Below are positions 32,029 through 43,820 of a DNA stretch of 64,000 bases, piece after piece. Made by a program: the position numbers and the translations under genes. Numbering within the stretch: the stretch's first letter is position 1; the number at the start of each line of letters is the position of its first letter. The DNA is taken from contig JAJZTW010000001.1 of the NCBI GenBank assembly GCA_021847345.1, positions 124,001-188,000 on the forward strand, given 5' to 3'. Under the pieces are notes generated by a model. The model saw only the letters and a program-made list of their open reading frames with translations. It was not told where the DNA came from and searched no databases. The stretch comes from Pseudomonadota bacterium. Its GTDB lineage: Bacteria; Pseudomonadota; Gammaproteobacteria; Burkholderiales; Burkholderiaceae_C.

Positions 32029-32313
32029 TCAGTCGGCGCGCAGCATGTCCAGCAGGCCCAGGCGCTGCGCCGCCTGCGCTTGCGCGGGCGGCTCGATGTG
32101 CCCGAGCAGCAGCGCCAGCAGGGTGTTGTCGTCGAGCTCCAGCAGCTCGCTCAGCGCGGCGACCTGTTGCGCGTCGAGCGAATCCGCGTGGCGTGAAAAG
32201 AAACGCGTGAACAACAGGTCGTTTTCCAGCAGCCCGCGGCGCGCGCGCCAGCGCAGCCGGCGCAGCGCGGCGGCGTCGGCGTCGCCGGGCGGCTCGGAGT
32301 GCGCTTGCTGCAT
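32029..32313 (-). CDS. sdhE: FAD assembly factor SdhE (DUF339/YgfY)
   Basis: A 94-residue cytoplasmic chaperone that promotes covalent flavinylation of SdhA. The family motif RGLLENDLL (RGxxE) is at residues 26-34, followed by FTRF and the C-terminal LLELDDNTLLALLLG. It starts 6 bp after the sdhB stop and sits inside the sdh operon next to its client, which supports the call. Confidence 0.94.
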   Translation of the reverse strand: MQQAHSEPPGDADAAALRRLRWRARRGLLENDLLFTRFFSRHADSLDAQQVAALSELLELDDNTLLALLLGHIEPPAQAQAAQRLGLLDMLRAD

Positions 32314-32319
32314 GCTGGC

Positions 32320-33030
32320 TCAGACCGCCCGACGCAGCATCAGGTCCTTGATGCTGCCGATGGCCCGCGTCGGATTGAGCTCCTTCGGGCACACGTCGAC
32401 ACAGTTCATGATGGTGTGGCAGCGGAACAGGCGGTACGGATCCTCGAGGTTGTCCAGGCGCTCGGCGGTGGCCTCGTCGCGGCTGTCGGCGATGAAGCGA
32501 TAGGCCTGCAGCAGCCCGGCCGGGCCGACGAACTTGTCCGGGTTCCACCAGAAGCTCGGGCACGAGGTCGAGCAGCTCGCGCACAGGATGCACTCGTACA
32601 GGCCGTTGAGCACCTCGCGCTGCTCGGGGGTCTGCAGGCGCTCGCGCTCGGGCGGCGGCGTGTCGTTGATCAGGTACGGCTTGACCGAGTGGTACTGCTT
32701 GAAAAACTGGGTCATGTCGACGATCAGGTCGCGGATCACCGGCAGCCCGGGCAGCGGCTTGAGCACCACCGGCTCGGTCAGCGTGAGCAGGTTGGTCGTA
32801 CAGGTCAGGCCGTTCTTGCCGTTGATGTTCATGCCGTCGGAGCCACACACCCCTTCGCGGCAGGAGCGGCGGAACGCCAGGGTCTCGTCGACGTCGGCCT
32901 TGATGCGCATCAGCGCATCGAGCAGCATCTTGTCGTTGTGCTGCAGCTCGACTTCATAGTCCTGCATGTACGGCCGGGCGTCGCGGTCCGGGTCGTAGCG
33001 GTAGATCGAAAACTTCATCTTGCGAGTCAT
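32320..33030 (-). CDS. sdhB: Succinate dehydrogenase iron-sulfur subunit
   Basis: Carries electrons from SdhA to the membrane quinone site. It has 236 residues. The [2Fe-2S] site is CREGVCGSDGMNI with a later Cys; the [4Fe-4S]/[3Fe-4S] cysteines are in CILCASCSTSCP and CHTIMNCVDVCPKELNP. Two adjacent starts exist (GTG 33033 and ATG 33030). The GGAGA ribosome site lies 5 nt before the ATG, so I prefer 33030. sdhA is 83 bp upstream. Confidence 0.97.
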   Translation of the reverse strand: MTRKMKFSIYRYDPDRDARPYMQDYEVELQHNDKMLLDALMRIKADVDETLAFRRSCREGVCGSDGMNINGKNGLTCTTNLLTLTEPVVLKPLPGLPVIRDLIVDMTQFFKQYHSVKPYLINDTPPPERERLQTPEQREVLNGLYECILCASCSTSCPSFWWNPDKFVGPAGLLQAYRFIADSRDEATAERLDNLEDPYRLFRCHTIMNCVDVCPKELNPTRAIGSIKDLMLRRAV

Positions 33031-33113
33031 CACGCTCTCCGTGTGCGCTGGGCCGGCTCATCAAGCCGGCTGCGGCAGGGTTCGTCGCGGGGCCCCGGGC
33101 CCCGCGGCTCCGT

Positions 33114-34877
33114 TCAGAAGGTCCGCGCCTTGGGCTTGAAGCTGTCCACCGTCAGCGGCTTGAGCTGCACCTCGCGGTACGACAGGCGGTTGCCGTCGCG
33201 GAACCACAAGGTGTGCTTGAGCCAGTTGGCGTCGTCGCGCTCCTCGAAATCGCGGTGCGAGTGCGCGCCGCGGCTTTCCTTGCGCGCCTCGGCCGAGACG
33301 ATGGTCGCCTTGGCCGTCTCGATCAGGTTCTCCACCTCGAGCGCCTCGACCCGCGCGGTGTTGAACACCTTCGACTTGTCCTTCAGGTGGATGCGCTGCA
33401 CGCGCTGCTCGATCTCGCCGATCTGTTCCACGCCTTCCTTGAGCAGCTCGGAGGTGCGGAACACGCCGCAATGCTTCTGCATGCTGGCGCGAATCGAATT
33501 GGCCACGTCCTGGATGTTCTCGCCGTCGCGCGACGACTCCAGGCGCGCCAGGCGCGCCAGCGACGCGTCGGCGACATCGGCCGGCAGCTCCTTGTGGCTG
33601 CTGCGCACCAGATCGCTCTGCACCACGTGGGTGCCCGACGAGCGCCCGAACACGACCAGGTCGAGCAGCGAGTTGGTGCCCAGGCGGTTCGCGCCGTGCA
33701 CGCTGACGCAGGAGCACTCGCCGACCGCGTACAGGCCGCGAACCACCTGCTCGGATCCGTCGGCGGCGACGGTCAGGACCTGGCTGTGGATATTGGTCGG
33801 AATGCCGCCCATCTGGTAGTGGATGGTCGGCACCACCGGGATCGGCTCCTTGGTGCAGTCGACGTTGGCGAACTTGCGCGCGATCTCGGCGATCGACGGC
33901 AGGCGCTTGTGGATGGTCTCGGCCCCGAGGTGGTCGAGCTTGAGCAGCACGTGGTCCTTGTGCGGACCGACGCCACGGCCTTCCTTGATCTCCTGGTCCA
34001 TCGAGCGCGAGACGAAGTCGCGCGGCGCCAGGTCCTTGTAGGTCGGCGCGTAGCGCTCCATGAAGCGCTCGCCGTTGGCGTTGAGCAGGATGCCGCCCTC
34101 GCCGCGCACGCCTTCGGTGATCAGCACGCCGGCGCCAGCCACCCCGGTGGGGTGGAACTGCCAGAACTCCATGTCCTGCAGCGGAATGCCCGCGCGCGCG
34201 GCCATGCCCATGCCGTCGCCGGTGTTGATGTAGGCGTTGGTCGACGCCGCGAAAATGCGCCCGGCGCCGCCGGTGGCCAGCACCGTGGCCTTGGCCTGCA
34301 GCACGCTGACCTCGCCGGTTTCCATTTCCATCGCGACCACGCCGACCACGTCGCCGTCGGCGTCGCGGATCAGGTCCAGCGCCATCCACTCGACAAAAAA
34401 GTGGGTGCGCGCGGCGACGTTCTGCTGGTACAGCGTGTGCAGAAGCGCGTGCCCGGTGCGGTCGGCCGCCGCGCAGGCGCGCTGAACCGGCTTCTCGCCG
34501 AGGTTGGCGGTGTGGCCGCCGAACGGACGCTGGTAGATCGTTCCGTCCGGATTGCGGTCGAAGGGCATGCCCATGTGCTCGAGCTCATACACGGCGCTCG
34601 GCGCCTCGCGGCACATGAACTCGATGGCGTCCTGGTCGCCCAGGTAGTCCGAACCCTTCACGGTGTCGAACATGTGCCAGTGCCAGTTGTCCTCGCTCAT
34701 GTTGCCCAGCGACGCGGAAATGCCGCCTTGCGCGGCGACCGTGTGCGAGCGGGTCGGGAACACCTTGGACAGCACCGCCACGTCCAGCCCGGCACGCGCG
34801 ATCTGCAGCGCGCAGCGCAGCCCGGAGCCGCCGGCGCCGACGACCACGACGTCGAATTTGCGTTTGTTCAGTTGCAC
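33114..34877 (-). CDS. sdhA: Succinate dehydrogenase flavoprotein subunit
   Basis: Oxidises succinate to fumarate using covalent FAD. It has 587 residues. The dinucleotide fold VVVVGAGGSGLR is N-terminal, and the FAD-attached His is in TRSHTVAAQGG. Active-site segments include HPTGVAGAGVLITEGVRGEGG and MGGIPTN. Translation starts at a GTG (34877) preceded by GAGGAG at good spacing. It begins 3 bp after the sdhD stop. Confidence 0.97.
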   Translation of the reverse strand: MQLNKRKFDVVVVGAGGSGLRCALQIARAGLDVAVLSKVFPTRSHTVAAQGGISASLGNMSEDNWHWHMFDTVKGSDYLGDQDAIEFMCREAPSAVYELEHMGMPFDRNPDGTIYQRPFGGHTANLGEKPVQRACAAADRTGHALLHTLYQQNVAARTHFFVEWMALDLIRDADGDVVGVVAMEMETGEVSVLQAKATVLATGGAGRIFAASTNAYINTGDGMGMAARAGIPLQDMEFWQFHPTGVAGAGVLITEGVRGEGGILLNANGERFMERYAPTYKDLAPRDFVSRSMDQEIKEGRGVGPHKDHVLLKLDHLGAETIHKRLPSIAEIARKFANVDCTKEPIPVVPTIHYQMGGIPTNIHSQVLTVAADGSEQVVRGLYAVGECSCVSVHGANRLGTNSLLDLVVFGRSSGTHVVQSDLVRSSHKELPADVADASLARLARLESSRDGENIQDVANSIRASMQKHCGVFRTSELLKEGVEQIGEIEQRVQRIHLKDKSKVFNTARVEALEVENLIETAKATIVSAEARKESRGAHSHRDFEERDDANWLKHTLWFRDGNRLSYREVQLKPLTVDSFKPKARTF

Positions 34878-34880
34878 GGC

Positions 34881-35246
34881 TCAGCTCCTCCACAGAACCT
34901 GCACGGCGCCGCCCACGCAGGCCAGCAGCCACACGATGGTCACGACGTGCAGGCTCACGCGCAGTCCGACCGGTTTGACATAATCCATCCAGATGTCGCG
35001 AACACCCACCCAGACGTGGTAGAGCAGCGCGACAAAGGCGACCAGGCTGAACAGCTTCATCGCCTGGTTGGCGAACAGTGCATGCCAGCGCGCGTAGTCC
35101 AGCGCGCCGGGCGACAGCACGAAGCCCAGCATGAACACCACGTACAGCGCCAGCACCACCGCGGTGGCGCGCTGGGCCATCCAGTCGCGCAGGCCGTAGT
35201 GCGCGCCCACCACCAGGCGGTGCGAACCATAGTCGGTTGGAGACAT
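34881..35246 (-). CDS. sdhD: Succinate dehydrogenase membrane anchor subunit
   Basis: A 121-residue hydrophobic anchor of complex II with three membrane segments (about 29-48, 59-80, 95-117). Haem/quinone-site residues are in HHRL-type context: SHRLVVGAHYGLRDWMAQR and the haem His in LLYHVWVGVRDIWMDYV. It sits 1 bp after sdhC. Confidence 0.94.
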   Translation of the reverse strand: MSPTDYGSHRLVVGAHYGLRDWMAQRATAVVLALYVVFMLGFVLSPGALDYARWHALFANQAMKLFSLVAFVALLYHVWVGVRDIWMDYVKPVGLRVSLHVVTIVWLLACVGGAVQVLWRS

Positions 35247-35247
35247 C

Positions 35248-35661
35248 TCAGGCTCCCGAGAACAGGTAGACGGCGAACACCACGGTCGCCAGCAACGAAA
35301 TGACCAGCACCGATGCTGCGCTGCGGCGGCCGCCCTGCTTGGTCACCGCACGCGGGCAGACGTCGGACACCAGATGCCGGATTCCGGCGCAGAAGTGGTG
35401 AGCGAGCCCCCAGAACAGCACCAGCCCGAGCAGCTTGAACGGCCACGAACCCAGCACCGAGGCAACCTCGGCGAATCCCTGCGCGGACCGCAGGCTGAGC
35501 TCGAAGGCCCACAGCACGACGGGCAGCAGCAGGAACATCAACGCACCGCTGATGCGGTGCAGGATCGACACGATCGCAGCCAAGGGCATGCGATAGCGCA
35601 CGATGTCGCCGATTCCGATGTTGCGGAACTCGGGTCTTGCGGTTTTCGTTACGGGTGGCAT
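35248..35661 (-). CDS. sdhC: Succinate dehydrogenase cytochrome b556 subunit
   Basis: A 137-residue membrane anchor with three hydrophobic segments. Family motifs RPEFRNIGIGDIVRYRMPLAAIVSILHRISG (family pattern RP-x-SPHL-x-IYR...S-x-xHR-x-SG, diverged at the start) and the haem ligand region FWGLAHHFCAGIRHL are visible. ATG 35661 is preceded by GAGGT at 8 nt, so I prefer it to an ATG further upstream. It is the first gene of the sdhCDAB-sdhE-gltA operon. The 117-bp gap to gntR has a GGCCCC/GGGGCC hairpin (35741-35756). Confidence 0.94.
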   Translation of the reverse strand: MPPVTKTARPEFRNIGIGDIVRYRMPLAAIVSILHRISGALMFLLLPVVLWAFELSLRSAQGFAEVASVLGSWPFKLLGLVLFWGLAHHFCAGIRHLVSDVCPRAVTKQGGRRSAASVLVISLLATVVFAVYLFSGA

Positions 35662-35778
35662 GTTGGTGACCTCGCTTGGAATCACGTTGCGAGTTTATTG
35701 CGTGGGATCAACATCGGCATGACGACTTGCGCGGGCGCCGGGCCCCTTCCGGGGCCGGCCGCGGGCGCGGCTTCGACT

Positions 35779-36552
35779 TCAACTCAATTCGTTTCGGTAG
35801 TAGTGATGCGCCGTCGAATACAGCCCGCGGCGCAACTCGACCGGCTGGTCGCCGTAGCTGAAGGCCAGGCGCTCCACCGACAGCAGCGCCTGCCCCTCCG
35901 GCACGCGCAGCAATTCGGCTTCCTGCGCAGATGCGTTGACGGCCCGGATCTTTTCCTCGGCACGCACCATGCGGGTGCCGAACTCGGATTCGAACATCGC
36001 GTACAGGGGGCCGCGGTAACGCTCCAGGCGCTCGGCGGTGAGTCCGCGGAACGGCCCCGCCGGCAGGTAGATGTCCTCGTAGACCACCGGCTCGCCGGCG
36101 ATGCGCAGGATGCGCCGGACTTCCAGGACCATGTCCCCGGCGCGGATCCCCAGCGCGCGCACCACGTCGGCCGGAGCGCGCACCCGATGGCATTCGAGGA
36201 ACTCGCGCTCCATGCGCAGGCCCTGCGCGGTCTCGGTGTCGGGCACCAGGCGCAGGAAGCGGAACTTCACCTGCGCTTCGTGATGGGTCGACACGAAAGT
36301 GCCCCGACCCTGCCGCCGGATCAGCAGGTTCTCGGCGGCCAGTTCGTCGATGGCCTTGCGCACGGTGCCCTGGCTGACCCCGAAGCGCGAGGCCAGCTCG
36401 GCCTCGCTGGGAATGAGGTCGCCGGGCTTCCACTCGCCTTCCTGCAGCGCGCGGGTGATCAGCGCCTTGATCTGCTGGTACAGCGGACTGAACACCGGCG
36501 CCGCCGCGGCTGTGCCGGTGGCGCTGGGTGTCGCAGACGGAGGTGTGGCCAT
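35779..36552 (-). CDS. GntR/HutC-family transcriptional regulator of the TCA genes
   Basis: A 257-residue repressor-type regulator. The winged helix-turn-helix is at about 23-90 (PLYQQIKALI to QGTVRKAIDELAAENLLIRRQGRGTF), and a UTRA ligand-binding domain occupies about 105-250. ATG at 36552 is used; an alternative ATG 9 bp upstream is equally possible, and no good ribosome site separates them. It lies between sdhC (same strand) and mdh (divergent), and the palindrome at 36603-36620 is its likely operator. By position it should control mdh and sdh, perhaps in response to a dicarboxylate; that part is inference. Confidence 0.88.
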   Translation of the reverse strand: MATPPSATPSATGTAAAAPVFSPLYQQIKALITRALQEGEWKPGDLIPSEAELASRFGVSQGTVRKAIDELAAENLLIRRQGRGTFVSTHHEAQVKFRFLRLVPDTETAQGLRMEREFLECHRVRAPADVVRALGIRAGDMVLEVRRILRIAGEPVVYEDIYLPAGPFRGLTAERLERYRGPLYAMFESEFGTRMVRAEEKIRAVNASAQEAELLRVPEGQALLSVERLAFSYGDQPVELRRGLYSTAHHYYRNELS

Positions 36553-36602
36553 GCGTTGCATTGCAGCACAGGCGGCCAAGCTTGTCCAGTATGTCCTAAT
36601 AG

Positions 36603-36620
36603 ATGTCTTATATAAGACAT
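36603..36620. promoter_or_regulatory. Perfect 18-bp palindrome, likely GntR operator
   Basis: ATGTCTTATATAAGACAT is an exact dyad in the gntR-mdh intergenic space, AT-rich in a GC-rich genome. HutC-type regulators bind such spaced inverted repeats. It ends 7 bp before the mdh -35 element and lies about 50 bp before the gntR start, so one site could govern both directions. Confidence 0.7.
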
Positions 36621-36627
36621 AAGTGCA

Positions 36628-36656
36628 TTGACGCGGCGGGGCTTGCCGCCTACACT
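36628..36656 (+). promoter_or_regulatory. Sigma-70 promoter of mdh
   Basis: TTGACG (36628-36633), a 17-bp spacer, then TACACT (36651-36656). This is one of the best sigma-70 matches in the window. Transcription would start near 36663, giving a leader of about 105 nt before mdh. Confidence 0.7.
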
Positions 36657-36768
36657 GCGCCTTGCAATGCAACATGGGGGCGTCGCGCGCGCCGCTCCCA
36701 TCCGCCCGGATCCGCTCCGCCCAGGAACGGTCTGGCCCGGCCTCCTCTCGCCCCCATCGGAGTTCACC

Positions 36769-37755
36769 ATGACCAAAGCCCCCATGCGCGTCGCCGTGAC
36801 CGGCGCCGCCGGCCAGATCGGTTACGCCCTGCTGTTCCGCATCGCCTCCGGCGAAATGCTCGGCAAGGACCAGCCGGTGATTCTGCAGTTGCTGGAGATC
36901 CCGGACGAGAAGGCCCAGAAGGCGCTCAAGGGCGTGATGATGGAACTCGACGACTGCGCCTTCCCGCTGCTGGCGGGAATGAGCGGCCACTCCGACCCGA
37001 ACACCGCGTTCAAGGACATCGACTGCGCGCTGCTGGTGGGCGCGCGCCCGCGCGGCCCCGGCATGGAGCGCCGCGACCTGCTGTCGGCCAACGCGCAGAT
37101 CTTCACCGCCCAGGGCAAGGCGCTGAACGCGGTGGCCAAGCGCGACGTGCGCGTGCTGGTGGTGGGCAACCCCGCCAACACCAACGCCTACATCGCGATG
37201 AAGTCGGCCCCCGACCTGGCCAAGGGCAATTTCACCGCGATGCTGCGCCTGGACCACAACCGCGGGCTGTCGCAACTGGCCACCAAGATGGGCAAGCCGG
37301 TGTCGTCCATCGAGAAATTCTGCGTCTGGGGCAACCACTCGCCGACCATGTACGCCGATTGGCGCTTCGCCACCGTCGACGGCAAGCCGGTGAAGGACCT
37401 CATCGGCGACGACGACTGGAACCGCAACACCTTCCTGCCGACGGTGGGCAAGCGCGGCGCCGCGATCATCGAGGCGCGCGGGCTCAGCTCGGCCGCGTCG
37501 GCGGCCAACGCGGCGATCGACCACATGCGCGACTGGGTGCTGGGCACCAACGGCCGCTGGGTGACCATGGGCATCCCGTCGGACGGCTCCTACGGCGTGC
37601 CCGAGGACATCGTGTTCGGCGTGCCGGTGACCTGTGCCGGCGGCCAGTACCAGCGGGTGCAGGGCCTGCCCATCGACGCCTTCTCGCAGGGCTGCCTGGA
37701 CAAGACCCTGGGCGAACTGCTGGAGGAGCGCGACGGCGTCCAGCACCTGCTCTGA
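36769..37755 (+). CDS. mdh: Malate dehydrogenase
   Basis: NAD-dependent oxidation of malate to oxaloacetate in the TCA cycle. It has 328 residues. The Rossmann motif is [19 protein letters not shown]; substrate arginines lie in [13 protein letters not shown] and the catalytic His is in [13 protein letters not shown]. This is the cytosolic-type (MDH1-like) group used by Betaproteobacteria. ATG 36769 begins [12 protein letters not shown]; the longer upstream reading spans the promoter and is rejected. Confidence 0.97.
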   Translation: MTKAPMRVAVTGAAGQIGYALLFRIASGEMLGKDQPVILQLLEIPDEKAQKALKGVMMELDDCAFPLLAGMSGHSDPNTAFKDIDCALLVGARPRGPGMERRDLLSANAQIFTAQGKALNAVAKRDVRVLVVGNPANTNAYIAMKSAPDLAKGNFTAMLRLDHNRGLSQLATKMGKPVSSIEKFCVWGNHSPTMYADWRFATVDGKPVKDLIGDDDWNRNTFLPTVGKRGAAIIEARGLSSAASAANAAIDHMRDWVLGTNGRWVTMGIPSDGSYGVPEDIVFGVPVTCAGGQYQRVQGLPIDAFSQGCLDKTLGELLEERDGVQHLL

Positions 37756-37959
37756 GCGGGTGTGCGCACGCCGCAGGCTGCCGCGGGTGTTGCATCCTGG
37801 GCAAAGGGTGACGCAAATCACGATTCCTTCGCGGGACAGGGAAGGTTTTGGCAACTCCGGGGACTTACACTCGGCAGCTACCCTACGTCCCCCTGTCCCG
37901 GCGGCGGCGATGATCCGAGCATCGACCGCCGCAGGAGCCTTCCGCCGCGGAGTCCGATC

Positions 37960-38367
37960 ATGATCAAGTCGTCCCTGCCCGTCGTCCTTGCGGTGCGCCT
38001 GCTGGGTGCCGCCACGCTGTGCCTGTGCGCGCCCCTGGCCCATGCCGCTTCGGCGGGCGCCGGCAACGACCCGCTTCCCAGCTACAAGATGAAGGACGGG
38101 CACATGCTGTGCGGCTCGCACATGAGCATGGACGTGAAGGCCGAGGGCAAGGCGGACCAGGAAATCCGCCTGACCTGGAAGGGCCGTCACTACCTGCTGA
38201 TGCGCAAGCCCACGACCACCGGTGCCTATCACTTCGACGACGACAAGGCCGGGCTGGTGATGATCCAGATCCCCGCCAAGAGCATGTTGTTCGACAACAA
38301 GAACATGACCCGACTCGCCGACGACTGCAATCCCGTCGCCGGCGCGAGGGTGATAGCCAGCAAATAA
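37960..38367 (+). CDS. Small exported protein, MliC-like (tentative)
   Basis: A 135-residue protein with a signal peptide (about 1-26, ending PLAHA). The mature part has a single pair of cysteines (MLCGS and DDCNP). Its central pattern (RLTWKGRHYLLMRKPTTTGAYHF...GLVMIQIPAKSMLF) resembles the MliC/lysozyme-inhibitor fold (G-x-x-Y-x-L, then SGA-x-Y, then a last Cys strand). The similarity is by eye only, so the family name is tentative. It sits alone between mdh and the PrpD gene, 204 bp from mdh. Confidence 0.6.
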   Translation: MIKSSLPVVLAVRLLGAATLCLCAPLAHAASAGAGNDPLPSYKMKDGHMLCGSHMSMDVKAEGKADQEIRLTWKGRHYLLMRKPTTTGAYHFDDDKAGLVMIQIPAKSMLFDNKNMTRLADDCNPVAGARVIASK

Positions 38368-38415
38368 GTCCGCCGCCCGTCAGCGCGGCGGCATGTCCCT
38401 GCTCGTCTTGCCACG

Positions 38416-39873
38416 ATGTCCGCCGCACTGCCCGATCGAGAACACCAGGCCCCCGACCAGGTCCTGGTGGACATCGCCGACTACGTGCTCGGCCGCCGGC
38501 AGTTCCACGGACTGGCGTTCGAGACCGCCCGCCTGTGCCTGATCGACTCGCTCGGCTGCGCCCTTGAGGCGCTGCAGTACCCGGAGTGCACCAAGCTGCT
38601 CGGTCCGCTGGTGCCCGGCACCGTGGTACCCCATGGCGCCCGGCTGCCGGCCACCCCGCACCAGCTCGACCCGGTGTGCGCGGCGTTCAACCTCGGGGCG
38701 ATGATCCGCTGGCTGGATTTCAACGACACCTGGCTGGCCGCCGAATGGGGACACCCTTCGGACAACATCGGCGCCATCCTGATGACCGCCGACTGGCTCA
38801 GCCGCCGCGCCGCGGCCGCCGGCGGCACGCCGCTGGCCATGCGCGACGTGCTCAACGCGATGGTCCAGGCCTACGAGATCCAGGGAGTCATCGCGCTGGA
38901 GAACTCCTTTCACGACGCGGGCCTGGACCACGTGCTGCTGGTCAAGGTGGCCAGCACCGCGGTGGTGGCAAGGCTGCTGGGTCTGGATCGCGACCCGATC
39001 ATCAACGCGATCTCGCTGGCCTGGGTCGACGGCCACGCGCTTCGTACCTATCGGCATGCTCCGAACACCGGCAGCCGCAAGAGCTGGGCCGCCGGAGATG
39101 CCGCCAGCCGTGCCGTGCGCCTGGCCCTGATGGCCCGCAGCGGCGAAATGGGCTGCCCCTCGGCACTGAGCGCCCCCACCTGGGGTTTCCAGGACGCGTG
39201 CTTCGGCGGCCGCCCCTTGCGCATTTCGCGCCCCTACGGGTCCTACGTGATCGAGAACGTCCTGTTCAAGGTCCGCTTCCCTGCCGAATTCCACGGCCAG
39301 ACCGCGGTGGAAGCCGCGCTGGCGCTGCACGAGCAACTGGCCGCCACGGGGCGCAGCGCTGCCGACATCGAGCGCATCACGCTGCGCACCCAGCAGGCGG
39401 CGATGCGCATCATCGACAACAAGGGCCCGCTGCGCACCCCGCCCGAGCGCGACCACTGCATCCAGTACATGGTGGCGGTGGCCCTGCTGCACGGGCGCCT
39501 GACGGCGCCCGACTACGAGGATGCGGTGGCGCTCGACCCCCGCATCGATGCGCTGCGCCAGCGCATCGACTGCGTGGAGGACCCAGGCTTCACCGCCGAC
39601 TACCACGATCCGGACAAGCGCTCCATCGCCAATGCGCTGGGCGCGCTGCTGCGCGACGGCACCCGCTGGCCCGAAGTGGTGGTGGAATATCCCATCGGCC
39701 ACAGGCTGCGCCGGGCCGAGGCCACCCCGCTGCTCGAGGCCAAGTTCCGTTCCAACCTGGCACGAAGCTTCGCGCCGCGGCAGCAACAGGCCATCCTGCA
39801 CGCGTCGATGGACTCGGCGCGAATGGCCCAGATGCCCGTTCACGAATACGTCGACCTGTATTGCCCGCAATGA
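38416..39873 (+). CDS. prpD: MmgE/PrpD-family 2-methylcitrate dehydratase
   Basis: A 485-residue cofactor-free dehydratase acting on 2-methylcitrate or citrate-like substrates. Family signatures: the N-terminal [38 protein letters not shown], the [21 protein letters not shown] segment and KFRSNLAR near the end. No prpB or prpC genes are beside it. Its partner here is acnA, 64 bp downstream, so it may serve both the methylcitrate and citric cycles; PrpD proteins are known to have some aconitase activity. The start ATG is 48 bp after the MliC-like gene. Confidence 0.9.
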   Translation: MSAALPDREHQAPDQVLVDIADYVLGRRQFHGLAFETARLCLIDSLGCALEALQYPECTKLLGPLVPGTVVPHGARLPATPHQLDPVCAAFNLGAMIRWLDFNDTWLAAEWGHPSDNIGAILMTADWLSRRAAAAGGTPLAMRDVLNAMVQAYEIQGVIALENSFHDAGLDHVLLVKVASTAVVARLLGLDRDPIINAISLAWVDGHALRTYRHAPNTGSRKSWAAGDAASRAVRLALMARSGEMGCPSALSAPTWGFQDACFGGRPLRISRPYGSYVIENVLFKVRFPAEFHGQTAVEAALALHEQLAATGRSAADIERITLRTQQAAMRIIDNKGPLRTPPERDHCIQYMVAVALLHGRLTAPDYEDAVALDPRIDALRQRIDCVEDPGFTADYHDPDKRSIANALGALLRDGTRWPEVVVEYPIGHRLRRAEATPLLEAKFRSNLARSFAPRQQQAILHASMDSARMAQMPVHEYVDLYCPQ

Positions 39874-39937
39874 CACCGACGACATCGCGTCACACCCTTC
39901 CGAACCCGACCCCCTGACCCCCCTCACGGAGCCTGCC

Positions 39938-42679
<2,742 letters not shown>

Positions 42680-42697
42680 CGCTGCCCGGCAGAAAGG

Positions 42698-42731
42698 GCC
42701 CTGAGACCGTGCAACTATCGCGGCTCAGGGC
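42698..42731. terminator. Hairpin between convergent acnA and oxidoreductase genes
   Basis: GCCCTGAG (42698-42705) and CTCAGGGC (42724-42731) pair perfectly around an 18-nt loop. The right arm overlaps the stop codon of the minus-strand gene. There is no T-run; this is possibly a bidirectional transcript end. Confidence 0.35.
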
Positions 42732-43645
42732 TCGGTGGGCGCCGGCGGATGTTCCAGTACACGCAGCAGCGAGCTGGTGTCCTCGCGCCCCCAGCCATGG
42801 CGCATGAGCTGCTGCAATTGCTCGTGCACCACGCGCAGCGCCGGCAAGTCCAGCCCGGCATCCGCCGCTGCCTGCGCGGCCAGCCCGAAGTCCTTCGCGT
42901 GCAGCCGGGCCTCGATGCCGGCGCTGAAATCCCGCGCAGCCATTTTCGGCCCCATCAGGTCGAGCATGCGGCTGCCGGCGAAGCCGGCCGCCAGCGCCTT
43001 GAGCACCCGCGGCAGGTCGGCCCCCTCGGCGGCGGCCAGGCGCATCGCCTCGGCGATTCCCTGGATGGTCACCACCTGGATCAGCTGGTTGCACAGCTTG
43101 GCCACCTGCCCGCTCCCGCTGGGGCCCATGTGGTGCACGCTGCTGCCGAGCAGACGCAGCAGCGGCAGCGCGCGCCCGAAATCTGCCTCGCTGCCTCCGG
43201 CCATGATCGACAGGGATGCGTCCTGCGCTCCGCGCGCGCCCCCGGACACCGGAGCGTCGACAAAGCCCACGCCGTGACGCGCCAGCTCGGCGGCGATGCG
43301 CCGCGCGCCCTGCGGGGCGATGGTGCTGTGGTCGATGCACAGCAGCCCGCGCGCGGCGCCATGCACCACGCCATGCTCGCCGAGCAGCACCTGCTCGACA
43401 TCGTCGGTGCTGGTCACGTTCGTGAACACCACGTCGACGCCCGCCGCCAGTTGCGCCGGGCTGGCCGCGCAGGGGATCCCGACCTGCTCGATGGCCGCTG
43501 CGCGTTGCGGATTGCGTGCCCAGCCCCGCACGAGGTGCCCGGCTCGTCGCAGGTGGCCCGCCATCGGCAGTCCCATGGTGCCGAGGCCGATGAAGCCGAT
43601 GCGCAGGACATCGGAGGGGGACGACGTGGAAACGGGGGTCGACAT
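42725..43645 (-). CDS. NAD(P)-dependent beta-hydroxyacid dehydrogenase (HIBADH/GlxR family)
   Basis: A 306-residue reductase of the 3-hydroxyisobutyrate/tartronate-semialdehyde family. The N-terminal Rossmann motif is IGFIGLGTMGLPMAGHL; the substrate signature is DAPVSGGARGAQDASLSIMAGG; the catalytic Lys lies in GSGQVAKLCNQLI. Sequence does not settle whether tartronate semialdehyde, 3-hydroxyisobutyrate or another substrate is used. It stands alone, convergent with acnA and divergent from rubrerythrin. The start ATG at 43645 is the one nearest the conserved core. Confidence 0.88.
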   Translation of the reverse strand: MSTPVSTSSPSDVLRIGFIGLGTMGLPMAGHLRRAGHLVRGWARNPQRAAAIEQVGIPCAASPAQLAAGVDVVFTNVTSTDDVEQVLLGEHGVVHGAARGLLCIDHSTIAPQGARRIAAELARHGVGFVDAPVSGGARGAQDASLSIMAGGSEADFGRALPLLRLLGSSVHHMGPSGSGQVAKLCNQLIQVVTIQGIAEAMRLAAAEGADLPRVLKALAAGFAGSRMLDLMGPKMAARDFSAGIEARLHAKDFGLAAQAAADAGLDLPALRVVHEQLQQLMRHGWGREDTSSLLRVLEHPPAPTEP

Positions 43646-43727
43646 GGCGTGCGAGGGGCTCGGGAAGCAAGGCAGGACGGGCCACGGTGCATAGCCTGCG
43701 GCTATGGGCGGCATTGACAGACTGCAT

Positions 43728-43756
43728 TAGACACTGCCACCGTCGAGGTCTAGAGT
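43728..43756 (+). promoter_or_regulatory. Candidate promoter of the rubrerythrin cluster
   Basis: TAGACA (43728-43733), 17-bp spacer, TAGAGT (43751-43756), about 65 bp before the rubrerythrin start. A TTGACA at 43714-43719 is better as a -35 but has no -10 at the right distance. No peroxide-regulator site is obvious. Confidence 0.4.
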
Positions 43757-43820
43757 TGGCCGAGCCCTGTCGGGCGGTGCCCCGCAGGCTTCGCAGTCGT
43801 GCCGAACCGAGGAGACATCG

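Noticed and set aside
39760-39776. Sigma-54-like TGGCACG sequence in prpD
   Set aside because: The second half reads TTCGC, not TTGC, and it lies within coding sequence.
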